A stretch of DNA of 64,000 nucleotides, from contig JAZSCT010000028.1 in assembly GCA_045530725.1 (NCBI GenBank), positions 62,001-126,000 on the forward strand, read 5' to 3'. Shown here one piece after another: positions 36,270-44,117 of this stretch. The DNA comes from SIG435 sp045530725. Lineage in GTDB: Bacteria; Bacillota; Clostridia; UMGS1810. Numbering within the stretch: the first letter of the stretch is position 1; the number at the start of each line of letters is the position of its first letter. The notes beneath the pieces were generated by a model. It saw only the letters and a program-made list of their open reading frames with translations. It was not told where the DNA came from and ran no database searches. The translations under genes were made by a program, and so were the position numbers.

Positions 36270-37816
36270 TGTTCTCTCCTTTCGGGATTATCCATATTCA
36301 GCTCAAACCAGAACACAGAACCTTCTCCGACTTTACTTTCCACACCATATTCTGCATTATGTACTTTGAGTATATTTTTTACAATAGAAAGTCCAAGTCC
36401 GGAACCTTTGACCTCTCTGGTGTGGGTTTTGCTTGATTTGTAATACCTGTCCCACACAAACTCTTTTTCCTTGTCATCTATTCCTTTGCCGGTATCCTTT
36501 ACTTGGAATCTGACTTTTCCATCCGGAGTATCACAAACCGACACAGAAATCTTCTTGTCTTCTCCTGTATAGTTTATGGCATTACTTACCAGATTATATA
36601 CAGCCTGATTTATCATTCTTTCATCAGCCAATACTCTTAAATCCGGTTTGATATCCGTTTCTATAGTATATCCGTCTGTTTCCGATACAATCTGAAAACT
36701 TGCCATAATGGATTCCACCATATCAGATATGCATACGCTTTTTATATCTTTATTATGGAAATCTGCATCAAACTTAGTAAGATCAAGCATATCCGTAACA
36801 AGATTTGAAAGTCTGTCTGCTTCTTTTATGATAACGTTTGTATGCTGTTCTCTTTTCTTAGGATTGTCCCCTGACAAATCCCGTATCATTTCCGCATAAG
36901 ATCTGATAATGGTAAGTGGTGTCCTTAAATCGTGGCTTACATTTGCCATAAGGTCATTGCGCATATTTTCCGTTTTTTCTATTTCCTTTGTGGCAAAGTT
37001 CAGCACATTACTAAGACGGTTCAGTTCGAAATATTCACTCTCTTCAAACTTTGTATTATAATTTCCCTCTGCAAGTTGCTCCGCAGACCTGGTAATATTC
37101 TCTATAGGTCTTGTAAGCCTTTTTGAGAAGAAATAAGAAAGGATAAATGCCACGGCAAGAGAGAGTATTGTTACCATTATAAGTTGTGTTCTTAAGATAT
37201 CTATTGTATAGTTTGAAGGCGGAAGTGCCGCTCTTACATATACATACACATATCCCGAATCCACATTTTTTCTCACAGCATAGGTAATCATTTTTCCGAA
37301 TCTGAGGTGCTTTTCTGTATGTTTCACAGAATTTCCCTTTGTGTTTTCAAAAAGTTCCAGCACTCTTCTTGCATCCACCTTCTTGATTTCCATATGCCCT
37401 TTGAATATTTCATCACTTTTTTTGCCGCCATCCTCATTTCGGTCTTTGATATATCCATCTGTTGCTTCAGGTCTTTTAAACCCTCCGTCAAATCTTTTCG
37501 GCACGGGAGAATCTCCCTTAAAATTATATGTATCTGTATAATGGATGATGTTTATATCCTCATCAAACACACCAATGGATACACCCTGGACGAATGCGAT
37601 TCTTTCTGTGTTTTCCTCGAAATCCTCGCTTCCGTAATCCGAAAGAACTTCATTGCCTATAGACGTAAGTTCTTTTATTTTCATAGTCTCATAGTATGTA
37701 GAAAAAAGTATTATCTGCAAGACCCACAAAGTGACCATTATGATTATGGAAAACACGGTGAAGTATTTCCATATATGTAGTGACATTTTCTTTTTATTCT
37801 TTTTCATACTCTGCAT
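36266..37816 (-). CDS. two-component sensor histidine kinase with HAMP domain
   Basis: 516 aa from the ATG at 37816; the frame also allows TTG at 37828 and ATG at 37807. Two membrane helices bracket an extracellular sensor of about 150 residues. A HAMP segment (RLTRPIENITRSAEQLAEGN), an H-box (MANVSHDLRTPLTIIRSYAE), an N-box (NQAVYNLVSNAINYT), GKGIDD and GSGLGLSIVKNI follow. It phosphorylates the response regulator encoded just upstream and probably controls the efflux operon it belongs to, as BceS-like and MacAB-linked kinases do. The stimulus is unknown. Confidence 0.92.
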   Translation of the reverse strand: MQSMKKNKKKMSLHIWKYFTVFSIIIMVTLWVLQIILFSTYYETMKIKELTSIGNEVLSDYGSEDFEENTERIAFVQGVSIGVFDEDINIIHYTDTYNFKGDSPVPKRFDGGFKRPEATDGYIKDRNEDGGKKSDEIFKGHMEIKKVDARRVLELFENTKGNSVKHTEKHLRFGKMITYAVRKNVDSGYVYVYVRAALPPSNYTIDILRTQLIMVTILSLAVAFILSYFFSKRLTRPIENITRSAEQLAEGNYNTKFEESEYFELNRLSNVLNFATKEIEKTENMRNDLMANVSHDLRTPLTIIRSYAEMIRDLSGDNPKKREQHTNVIIKEADRLSNLVTDMLDLTKFDADFHNKDIKSVCISDMVESIMASFQIVSETDGYTIETDIKPDLRVLADERMINQAVYNLVSNAINYTGEDKKISVSVCDTPDGKVRFQVKDTGKGIDDKEKEFVWDRYYKSSKTHTREVKGSGLGLSIVKNILKVHNAEYGVESKVGEGSVFWFELNMDNPERREQ

Positions 37817-37817
37817 C

Positions 37818-38495
37818 CTACACCTCAAATTTATATCCGAATCCTCTTAAGGTAACAATCATATCACGATATGCTCCAAGATTGTTTCTCAGCATCTTGA
37901 TATGTGTATCTACTGTTCTGTCATCTCCGTAGAAGTCATACCCCCACACATCGCAGAGAAGTTTTTCTCTTGACAGGGCGATATTTTTGTTCTTTACAAG
38001 ATAAAAAAGAAGGTCATATTCCTTAGGTGTAAGTTCGGCTCTGTTACCATCCACTGTAACCATTCTTCCCGTTATATCAATACAAAGTCCCGAAAATTCA
38101 TATTTTTCTTCCTTACTGAATGAGTCTTCTTTCTTTTTGTGTCTGGAAATAACCACGTTGAGCCTTGCCATAATTTCCTTTGGCGAAAAGGGTTTTGTAA
38201 CATAATCGTCTATCCCCAATTCAAACCCAAAAAGTTTGTCATATTCCTCTCCCCTTGCAGAAAGCATTATGACAGGAATGTCTTTGTCTTTTTTTATTTC
38301 TTTACAAGCGGAATACCCGTCAAGTCTGGGCATCATAATGTCCATAATTATGGCATCGAAATCTTCCGTCCTTGCGATGCCGACGGCTTCCATACCGTCT
38401 TTTGCTTCCACTACGGTATATCCTTCGAATTCTGCATATTCTCTTATAACTTCTCTTATTCTTGCTTCATCATCTGCTATAAGGATTTTGCTCAT
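37818..38495 (-). CDS. OmpR/PhoB-family response regulator
   Basis: 225 aa. The receiver domain has DDE (residues ~8-10), the phosphoacceptor in IIMDIMMPRLDG, the threonine/serine switch VIMLSAR and the lysine in DYVTKPF. The C-terminal winged helix contains LTPKEYDLLFYLVKNK and DDRTVDTHIKMLRNNL. The ATG at 38495 follows ggaggtgatattt; an earlier GTG at 38504 has no site. It heads the operon that continues through the kinase, efflux system and SLH protein, so it likely controls its own operon. Confidence 0.95.
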   Translation of the reverse strand: MSKILIADDEARIREVIREYAEFEGYTVVEAKDGMEAVGIARTEDFDAIIMDIMMPRLDGYSACKEIKKDKDIPVIMLSARGEEYDKLFGFELGIDDYVTKPFSPKEIMARLNVVISRHKKKEDSFSKEEKYEFSGLCIDITGRMVTVDGNRAELTPKEYDLLFYLVKNKNIALSREKLLCDVWGYDFYGDDRTVDTHIKMLRNNLGAYRDMIVTLRGFGYKFEV

Positions 38496-38633
38496 AAATA
38501 TCACCTCCGCTAATATATAAGTCGTTTATGACATATGGGAAATTCGCAAAAATTCATATTGATCTGGTACATATCTCCGCATAATAGGATTGTATTATAC
38601 TATTGTGACAATTACGTGAAATTATAAAAAAAA

Positions 38634-38668
38634 GGAGTGTAAAAAACTCTGTTAGTTTTTAACACCCC
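38634..38668 (-). terminator. rpmE terminator
   Basis: On the minus strand the arms ggggtgttaaaaact and agttttttacactcc pair with one mismatch across a 5-nt loop and are followed by eight Ts. Confidence 0.75.
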
Positions 38669-38681
38669 AAATTTTTTGAAA

Positions 38682-38885
38682 TTATTTGTCCATGCCAAAT
38701 CTTTTTCTGAATTTTTCTACTCTACCGCCGGTATCAACCAATTTCTGCTTTCCGGTGTAGAAAGGATGACACTGTGAGCAAATTTCAACGTTGATGTTTT
38801 CCTTTGTTGATCTTGTCACGAATGTAGCGCCACAAGCACATTTAACTGTTGTTTCTTTGTACTCAGGATGAATTCCTTCTCTCAT
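38682..38885 (-). CDS. rpmE: 50S ribosomal protein L31, zinc-binding type
   Basis: 67 aa, normal length. MREGIHPEY at the start, the CACG and CSQCHPFYTGKQ cysteine motifs, and VEKFRKRFG near the end identify the C+ (zinc-containing) form. The protein is part of the large ribosomal subunit at the interface of the two subunits. The ATG follows agaggtg. It is transcribed alone from a good promoter at 38941-38969 and has its own terminator. Confidence 0.97.
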   Translation of the reverse strand: MREGIHPEYKETTVKCACGATFVTRSTKENINVEICSQCHPFYTGKQKLVDTGGRVEKFRKRFGMDK

Positions 38886-38940
38886 TTATTTCACCTCTTT
38901 CAATAATACTCAATAAATCAATCTTAAATAAGCATTAATG

Positions 38941-38969
38941 AGTATAACACAAAAGAAATAAAAAAGCAA
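38941..38969 (-). promoter_or_regulatory. SigA-type promoter of rpmE
   Basis: Minus strand TTGCTT (38964-38969), 17-bp spacer and TATACT (38941-38946), 56 bp upstream of the start codon. Confidence 0.7.
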
Positions 38970-39020
38970 GTATATTTTAAAAAATTTTTCCATTAGTTGC
39001 AAAATTATAAGAAAATTTAC

Positions 39021-39599
39021 TTAATTGCACTCTTTTTTTGTAAAATACCCTTGATTCTTCTTACATACAGGGCATATTTCAGGGGCACTTTTGCCTTTGA
39101 TTATTGCACCGCAATTTGAACAAATCCACTCAGTTTCTTCATTATTTATATATAAAGAAGAATTATTCATTTCATCAAGATACTTTTCAAATGTGTCTCC
39201 GTGGACTTTTTCTATCTCAGCAATCATCTCAAAAGCAGCAGAAATCGCACTAAATCCCTCTTCTTTTGCAATACGGGCAAATTCCTTATAGACTTCATCC
39301 CATTCTTCGTACTCATTTTTCTTAGCACTTGCAAGGTGTTCTTTTGTTGTGTCATAACTATTCACAGGATATGCGGTGTCAAGCATTATTACTTCCCCGT
39401 TTGATGCCTTTAAGAAATCATAAAACACTTTTGCATGTGCCTTTTCCTGATTTGCAGTATATTCAAAGACTTTTGCTATTGCTTCATGACCTTCTTTCCT
39501 TGCAACAGATGCTGCCATATCATAACGTGTTCTTGCCTGACATTCCCCTGCAAATGCTCTCATGAGATTTACTCTTGTTTTAGAATCTTTAAGTTCCAT
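39021..39599 (-). CDS. rubrerythrin
   Basis: 192 aa from ATG 39599 (a TTG two codons earlier is possible). The ferritin-like di-iron domain (FAGECQARTRYDM, ANQEKAHAKVFYDF, FEMIAEIEKVHGDTFEKYL) is followed by a C-terminal rubredoxin-like domain with CSNCG and CPVCKK. It removes hydrogen peroxide in anaerobes using reduced rubredoxin or a similar donor in the cytoplasm. It is monocistronic, with a promoter at 39657-39684 lying almost back to back with that of rplS. Confidence 0.95.
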   Translation of the reverse strand: MELKDSKTRVNLMRAFAGECQARTRYDMAASVARKEGHEAIAKVFEYTANQEKAHAKVFYDFLKASNGEVIMLDTAYPVNSYDTTKEHLASAKKNEYEEWDEVYKEFARIAKEEGFSAISAAFEMIAEIEKVHGDTFEKYLDEMNNSSLYINNEETEWICSNCGAIIKGKSAPEICPVCKKNQGYFTKKECN

Positions 39600-39656
39600 T
39601 TTCAAAATTCCTTCCTTATATATAATGATAGAAATATTTTTTCTTTAAAAGGATAT

Positions 39657-39684
39657 ATTATACATAAAATAAAAAATTTTTCAA
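39657..39684 (-). promoter_or_regulatory. SigA-type promoter of the rubrerythrin gene
   Basis: Minus strand TTGAAA (39679-39684), 16-bp spacer, consensus TATAAT (39657-39662). Confidence 0.65.
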
Positions 39685-39691
39685 AAAACTA

Positions 39692-39720
39692 TTGCATTAT
39701 TAAAAATTATGTGATATTAT
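39692..39720 (+). promoter_or_regulatory. SigA-type promoter of rplS
   Basis: TTGCAT (39692-39697), 17-bp spacer, TATTAT (39715-39720). Only seven bases separate it from the divergent rubrerythrin promoter. Confidence 0.7.
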
Positions 39721-39726
39721 AAATCG

Positions 39727-39810
39727 GTAAAACGGATGGTCCTCTGTAATATTTGGCCTGTATAAGGCACCATTTGCAAGAACATCTACGAGAGAGAGGA
39801 GGATAATACA
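39727..39810 (+). promoter_or_regulatory. rplS 5' leader, candidate ribosomal protein L19 leader
   Basis: About 84 nt between the predicted transcript start and the rplS ATG. It contains an outer stem atggt/accat around an inner ggcc...ggc hairpin. This position and shape fit the autoregulatory L19 leader known in Firmicutes; a covariance model search would settle it. Confidence 0.45.
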
Positions 39811-40155
39811 ATGGATATTATTAAAAGTTTGACTGCTGATCAGATCAGAACAGATCTTCCTGAATTGTGCATCGGTGATACTGTTAAAGTTCACGTAAAA
39901 GTTAAAGAAGGAAAGAGCGAAAGAATCCAGATTTTTGAAGGTACTATTATCTACAAAAAGCATGGCGGTATTTCTGAAACATTCACAGTAAGAAAGATTT
40001 CCTACGGTGTAGGTGTTGAAAGAACTTTCCCTGTTAACTCACCTAAGATTGCCAAGATCGAAGTTACAAGAAAAGGTAAAGTTAGAAGATCTAAACTTTA
40101 TTACATCAGAGAGAAAGTCGGCAAGGCTGCAAAGGTAAAAGAATTAATCAAATAA
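39811..40155 (+). CDS. rplS: 50S ribosomal protein L19
   Basis: 114 aa, the usual length. Family stretches are DTVKVHVKVKEGKSERIQIF, EGTIIYKKHGGISETFTVRK, SYGVGVERTFPVNSPKI and RSKLYYIREKVGKAAKVKE. It sits at the contact of the two ribosomal subunits. The ATG follows gagaggaggataataca. rplS and the signal peptidase gene are neighbours here as in many Clostridia, but a terminator lies between them and the usual trmD/rimM partners are absent. Confidence 0.98.
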   Translation: MDIIKSLTADQIRTDLPELCIGDTVKVHVKVKEGKSERIQIFEGTIIYKKHGGISETFTVRKISYGVGVERTFPVNSPKIAKIEVTRKGKVRRSKLYYIREKVGKAAKVKELIK

Positions 40156-40176
40156 TTATGATTGCATAAAACACTT

Positions 40177-40206
40177 ATTGGTATGGAAAATTTTTTCCAT
40201 ACCAAT
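40177..40206 (+). terminator. rplS terminator
   Basis: 14-bp perfect stem (40177-40190 with 40193-40206), ending in T-rich DNA. Some read-through into lepB is likely because no clear promoter was seen for lepB. Confidence 0.7.
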
Positions 40207-40277
40207 TTATGCATTTTGGAGAAATTTTAGTTCAAAATACTTCTATATTATATAATAATGAAAGGAATGGTTTAAAA

Positions 40278-40958
40278 ATGGATAATTCCAACAGAGATGA
40301 ATTTGAAGTTATTCAGAATGAAACTGAACAGACCGTCAGCGATTCTGCGGATGAAGGCTTTGACAATGGGGATAACATTGATACAAGCGACTTGCCCGAA
40401 ACCGAAGTTAAACCGAAAAAAAGTATGCAAAGAGAAATTCTCGAATGGATATTATGTATAGTTTCTGCTGTACTTATTGCTCTTATAGTAAGAACTTATG
40501 TATTTACATTTGTAAATGTAGTAGGAAGTTCTATGGAACCTACCATCCAGAACGGAGACATATTCTTCACAAGAAGGATAATGTATGAGCCACAGGCAGG
40601 CGATGTAATCATTCTTACTCCATATCCCGGCGGTGATCCTTTTATAAAGAGAATAATAGCTCTGGAAAATCAGGTAGTCAATATTGACAGATTTACAGGA
40701 GAAGTATCAGTTGACGGCAAAGTACTTGAGGAAAAGTATATTGACGAAAATACAATCACCCAACCCGGCGGCGTAATAGGATATCCTTATACAGTACCTG
40801 AAGGACATGTATTTGTGCTGGGAGACAACCGTCACCCCGGCGGAAGCACTGATTCACGTTCTATCGGACCTATCCCCCACGAATCCATTATAGGCAAAGC
40901 ATCCTTCAGGCTGTGGCCACTTAAGTCTATAGGCACATTATCGGTTGAGGATGAATAA
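40278..40958 (+). CDS. lepB: signal peptidase I
   Basis: 226 aa from the ATG at 40278 (preceded by aaaggaatgg); the frame is open 69 bp further upstream into the rplS terminator. An acidic cytoplasmic N-terminus of about 50 residues is followed by one membrane helix (WILCIVSAVLIALIVRTYVF) and the extracytoplasmic catalytic domain. Ser85 lies in VVGSSMEPT and the general base Lys124 in PFIKRIIAL; YIDENTITQPGG and VFVLGDNRHPGGSTDSRSIG complete the family signature. It cuts signal peptides from secreted proteins. Confidence 0.95.
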   Translation: MDNSNRDEFEVIQNETEQTVSDSADEGFDNGDNIDTSDLPETEVKPKKSMQREILEWILCIVSAVLIALIVRTYVFTFVNVVGSSMEPTIQNGDIFFTRRIMYEPQAGDVIILTPYPGGDPFIKRIIALENQVVNIDRFTGEVSVDGKVLEEKYIDENTITQPGGVIGYPYTVPEGHVFVLGDNRHPGGSTDSRSIGPIPHESIIGKASFRLWPLKSIGTLSVEDE

Positions 40959-40976
40959 ATATAATATATAATGAAG

Positions 40977-41009
40977 AAACTCCGTAAAGGTTAAACATTT
41001 ACGGAGTTT
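40977..41009 (+). terminator. lepB terminator
   Basis: 12-bp perfect stem aaactccgtaaa/tttacggagttt with a 9-nt loop, followed by ttgttttg. Confidence 0.8.
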
Positions 41010-41079
41010 TTGTTTTGACAACAAAATGCTGAGCACAAAGACACAATATATAGTGGTGAAAAATTGTGCTTTTTGGCTT

Positions 41080-41116
41080 AAAAACGGGCAAAAATCCGAT
41101 GTTTTTGCCCGTTTTT
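41080..41116 (+). terminator. intrinsic terminator-like hairpin in the noncoding island
   Basis: 15-bp perfect stem (41080-41094 with 41102-41116), 7-nt loop, followed by T-rich DNA. No protein gene ends here, since lepB already has a terminator at 40977-41009. Confidence 0.65.
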
Positions 41117-41316
41117 TCTTTTTGAAAAACTACTCAAAAACGGAATTGTCCCCTTTTTAGGACAGTTATTTTTCTGTTTTTTAGTAATATTTTTTGAAGT
41201 TTCTATAATTTTTTATATAATTTTAAAGATTTTTTAAGTTCCAACCTTCCGAATCCCCTCACTATTGTGAATTTTGTTTTTTTGGTGATTTTTCCCTTAT
41301 TTTTTTAGATTTTTTT

Positions 41317-41350
41317 AAAACCGCCCAAACCCTATTGGTTGAGCGGTTTT
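41317..41350 (+). terminator. second terminator-like hairpin in the noncoding island
   Basis: Arms aaaaccgc (41317-41324) and gcggtttt (41343-41350), with an inner ccaa/ttgg stem and a following T. Again no protein gene precedes it. Confidence 0.5.
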
Positions 41351-41642
41351 TGACCCGGTTATTTTTGTCAGGATTCTTTTTGATGTGTCTTTTGGGGTCA
41401 TATATGCAAAATATCCAAAAAATACTTCAAAAATGCCGCTTTTGAAAAATTTTTTGTTAAAATTGCACTAAAAACTACTTGGACCATTTTTTGACTAATA
41501 ATTAAAAAAGTGTTACATATACTGTAACAATGAGGGTTTGAGGCTTTTTTGGTAAAAATTGTAAATATCGTCTTTGGCAGTCATTTTTTCAAAAAAATTT
41601 GGTGAATCTGCCTATTAATTTTTTACTTTTTTTGGAAATTAT

Positions 41643-41671
41643 TTGACAAAAAAGAAATCTGACGATAAAAT
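41643..41671 (+). promoter_or_regulatory. near-consensus SigA promoter of the YabE-like gene
   Basis: TTGACA (41643-41648), 17-bp spacer, TAAAAT (41666-41671). Transcription would begin near 41678, giving a leader of about 110 nt. Confidence 0.75.
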
Positions 41672-41677
41672 TAGCAA

Positions 41678-41786
41678 CGGCGAATCGGGGAAAGGGTTTT
41701 CTCTTTCCGTATAAATCGTTTGCGAATACTACTTGTTGTGCAACCCGGCAATCGAAATATATCGATTCAAAAAATAGGAGGAATGT
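41678..41786 (+). promoter_or_regulatory. structured 5' leader of the YabE-like gene, class unknown
   Basis: Stems visible are ggaaag/ctttcc around 41692-41713 and aatcga/tcgatt directly before the ribosome site. The GC content is higher than in the island upstream. In other Firmicutes and Actinobacteria the c-di-AMP (ydaO) riboswitch controls genes of this type; a partial cgggga match is present but the full ydaO core is not convincing. Confidence 0.35.
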
Positions 41787-42791
41787 ATGGTACGTAAATT
41801 ATTCTCCAACAAGCGAATGTTTGCAATGCTTGTTATGCTTGCAACATTGACTTTGGCGTTTACCGTTTACGCATCCACAGGATTTAAGCAAGTGAAGTTG
41901 CTGGTTGGCAGTCAGCCTGTCATCTATGCATATACTTCTCAGAACACTGTTGATGATTTGCTTGTTGAATTTGAAATGAATCAGACTGAAGATGTTCAGA
42001 CATCTTCAATGAATAAGGATTCATTGCCCGAAAATCATGTAAATGATATTAAAACTTCAAAGAAAATAACTGTAAAAGATGCCAATGAACAATATGAAAT
42101 CTACTCTACACAGTCAACTGTAGGTGATCTTATGGATCAGGGTATCATTACACTTGATGTTAAATACGACTACATGAACGTTACAGCACAGGATGAACTC
42201 TTCGACGGAATGACAATCAATATTACAAGAGTAACTTTTGAAACTGTCACAGAAGAAGTTGAAGTGCCATTTGAAACAAAAAGGGTTTACACAACAAATA
42301 TCGAAAAAGATAATGAACTTGTTGTAAACACCGGTATCAATGGAAAGAGTAAGAATACTGTTCTTGTAACATATGAAAACGGTACTGAAAAGAAAAGAGA
42401 AATCACAGATACTGTTGTCATCGAAAAGCCGGTGACAGAAGTTATCGAAGTAGGTATTGATCCATTTGAAAGACCTAAGAACTACAAAAAGGTCATTACT
42501 GCTTCTGCAACTGCCTATTGTGCATGTGCAAGATGCTGTGGAGTATGCACAGGTATTACCGCTTCAGGTATGAGAGCGGAATACGGTTGTGTTGCTGTTG
42601 ACCCGAGAGTGATTCCACTTGGCACAAAACTCTATATAGAATGTGCTGACGGAAGTTTCATCTACGGTCACTCAATTGCAGCAGATACAGGCGGTGCAAT
42701 CAAGGGAAACAAAGTTGATTTGTTCTTCCCGTCACATTATGAAGCATTGCAGTTTGGAAGAAGACCTGTTAATGTATATGTTCTCGACTAA
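41787..42791 (+). CDS. YabE-like secreted cell-wall protein (DUF348, G5 and 3D domains)
   Basis: 334 aa. An N-terminal hydrophobic signal (MFAMLVMLATLTLAFTVYA) precedes DUF348 units (residues ~40-150), a G5 domain (~150-225, with VTEEVEVPFETKRVYT and TVLVTYENGTEKKREITDTV) and a C-terminal 3D domain (~235-334). The three aspartates lie in VAVDPRVIPLG, IAADTGGAI and KVDLFFP. 3D domains resemble lytic transglycosylases (MltA), and the protein is related to resuscitation-promoting factors. It probably cuts peptidoglycan. CARCCGVCTG is a cysteine-rich insert common in clostridial 3D proteins. The ATG follows aggaggaatgt. Confidence 0.92.
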   Translation: MVRKLFSNKRMFAMLVMLATLTLAFTVYASTGFKQVKLLVGSQPVIYAYTSQNTVDDLLVEFEMNQTEDVQTSSMNKDSLPENHVNDIKTSKKITVKDANEQYEIYSTQSTVGDLMDQGIITLDVKYDYMNVTAQDELFDGMTINITRVTFETVTEEVEVPFETKRVYTTNIEKDNELVVNTGINGKSKNTVLVTYENGTEKKREITDTVVIEKPVTEVIEVGIDPFERPKNYKKVITASATAYCACARCCGVCTGITASGMRAEYGCVAVDPRVIPLGTKLYIECADGSFIYGHSIAADTGGAIKGNKVDLFFPSHYEALQFGRRPVNVYVLD

Positions 42792-42796
42792 AAATA

Positions 42797-42821
42797 AAGA
42801 CGGTGAAAAATTCACCGTCTT
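42797..42821. terminator. bidirectional terminator after the YabE-like gene
   Basis: 11-bp perfect stem aagacggtgaa/ttcaccgtctt with a 3-nt loop and a T-tail on the plus strand; the convergent gene ends 17 bp further on. Confidence 0.8.
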
Positions 42822-42837
42822 ATTTTTTTCTGCATCT

Positions 42838-43887
42838 TCAGTCCAGAGCCTGTATATATTCCATATCCGAAAGCCTTAGCCCCATTCTGCAGGGATATGT
42901 CTTATCAAAGGTGACAGCCTCTGTTGTACCTTTTTGTGTATATGTCCCCCATCCGTTTGCAGGTTCATTGAAAAGTATCTCTCCATCTGCATATCCTACT
43001 GCCACCATTGTATGAGGGTATTTCTCAAATCTTACCATCACCCCTTCGGGGTGTTTTTTTAATGCTTCTCTGAGTGCCTCATATATAACCTGATCCGACT
43101 TTTCGGGGTTATTAATATATGTTGCACCGTAATCAAAATCAAATCTGTCAAAATAAGGGCTTGCCTCATCAATGGCATTTACAAACTCAAGTCCGTATTC
43201 CTGTGCTATGAAATAATGATAGCACAAAGCACCGTCATCCATATACTTTTCGTTGACTGCTTTAATATCTGACGGAGTTACATTTCCCACAATATCATTT
43301 ATTACCATTGCATATGAACACACCCAGCAATATCCTGAACCGAATCCCGGAAGCATCCACCTTTCATCATTCTGAAAATAATATGTATGTGTCTTTGACA
43401 AAAATTCCCTTGTGGGATTTTTTGATAAATAAACTGTCTGTGTTTCATCTTCCCACAAAACCATCATATGAAATATCTCCCCAATCTTTCTCAAAGGAAG
43501 ATATGTTCTGTCATTTATTATCATTGCCGGTACATCCAGTTGATAGGTCTTTATTTCATTATCAGTATATCCCGTCACCCAATTTTTTCCGATTTGTATT
43601 TCCAATGTGATATCTTCTCCCTTTGCTTTCACACCGGAAACACCTTCATCCCATACCACCTCACAACCAAATGCTTCAAGCATTGCCCTCAAGGGTACAA
43701 GAGTCCTTCCGTGGGCTATTACAGGGATTGTATCAAAAGTTAACAATTTGTCATCAAAAACCACCAAAATCTCTTTCTCGCTGTAATAATTATCGTCATC
43801 GTCCGCAAGTGCATAAAAGCAATAGAAACTGTTAAAAAGCAAAAATAAGGCTGATACAAATGCCCTGATACGTATTCATTTATTCAT
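42838..43887 (-). CDS. secreted C39-like peptidase with copper amine oxidase N-terminal-like domain; in-frame TGA at codon 4
   Basis: The mature protein has a copper amine oxidase N-like domain (VPLRAMLEAFGCEVVWD, TYLPLRKIGEIFHM), then a papain-like C39-family domain with catalytic Cys in GSGYCWVCSYAM, His in YPHTMVAVGY and Asn in LFNEPANGWG. A perfect aaggag site and ATG (43887) are followed in the same frame by AAT AAA TGA, then IRIRAFVSALFLLFNSFYCF and ALADD, a normal signal peptide. The TGA (43876-43878) therefore splits start from signal peptide. Without it only TTG at 43842 remains, with no ribosome site and a truncated signal. A recent nonsense mutation, a sequencing error or recoding are all possible. 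If not read through, the gene is a pseudogene. Confidence 0.6.
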
Positions 43888-44052
43888 AAAATTCTCCTTT
43901 TTTATGGGTTTTTCGTCATTTTTTATGTGTCTTTTCATATGATACCACAATATGTAGTGCTTTGGCGAGGAGTTTTTTGAAAGTGTAATTTTGATGTAAC
44001 AAAACCTGTCGAAAAATTCGTAATATTTTTTTAACATTTTTTTAAAATTCTA

Positions 44053-44081
44053 TTGACATTATTGTTTTTTACAAGTATAAT
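44053..44081 (+). promoter_or_regulatory. perfect consensus SigA promoter for rsmD-coaD
   Basis: TTGACA (44053-44058), 17-bp spacer, TATAAT (44076-44081): a full match to consensus. Transcription start near 44088, 30 nt before the start codon. Confidence 0.9.
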
Positions 44082-44117
44082 GAAGTACGATAATTTATAC
44101 ATATGGGGTGTTAAGAG

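Larger units (their letters stand above)
41010..41642. other. T-rich noncoding island of about 630 bp with tandem hairpins
   Basis: No frame of convincing length on either strand. Long T runs dominate the plus strand. Two intrinsic-terminator-like hairpins point plus: 41080-41116 (15-bp stem) and 41317-41350 (8-bp outer stem plus an inner ccaa/ttgg). A 7-bp palindrome tgttaca/tgtaaca lies at 41511-41529 next to TTGACT. The island may hold one or more small RNA genes or be decayed sequence; I cannot tell. Confidence 0.5.

Noticed and set aside
39700..39963. 87-codon minus-strand frame over the rplS promoter and start
   Set aside because: It is the antisense shadow of rplS and its leader; no start signals.
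41678..41786. Firm assignment as a c-di-AMP (ydaO) riboswitch
   Set aside because: Only a cgggga-like piece matches; the second conserved gggtgaatc-type strand and the terminal pseudoknot bases are not recognisable.
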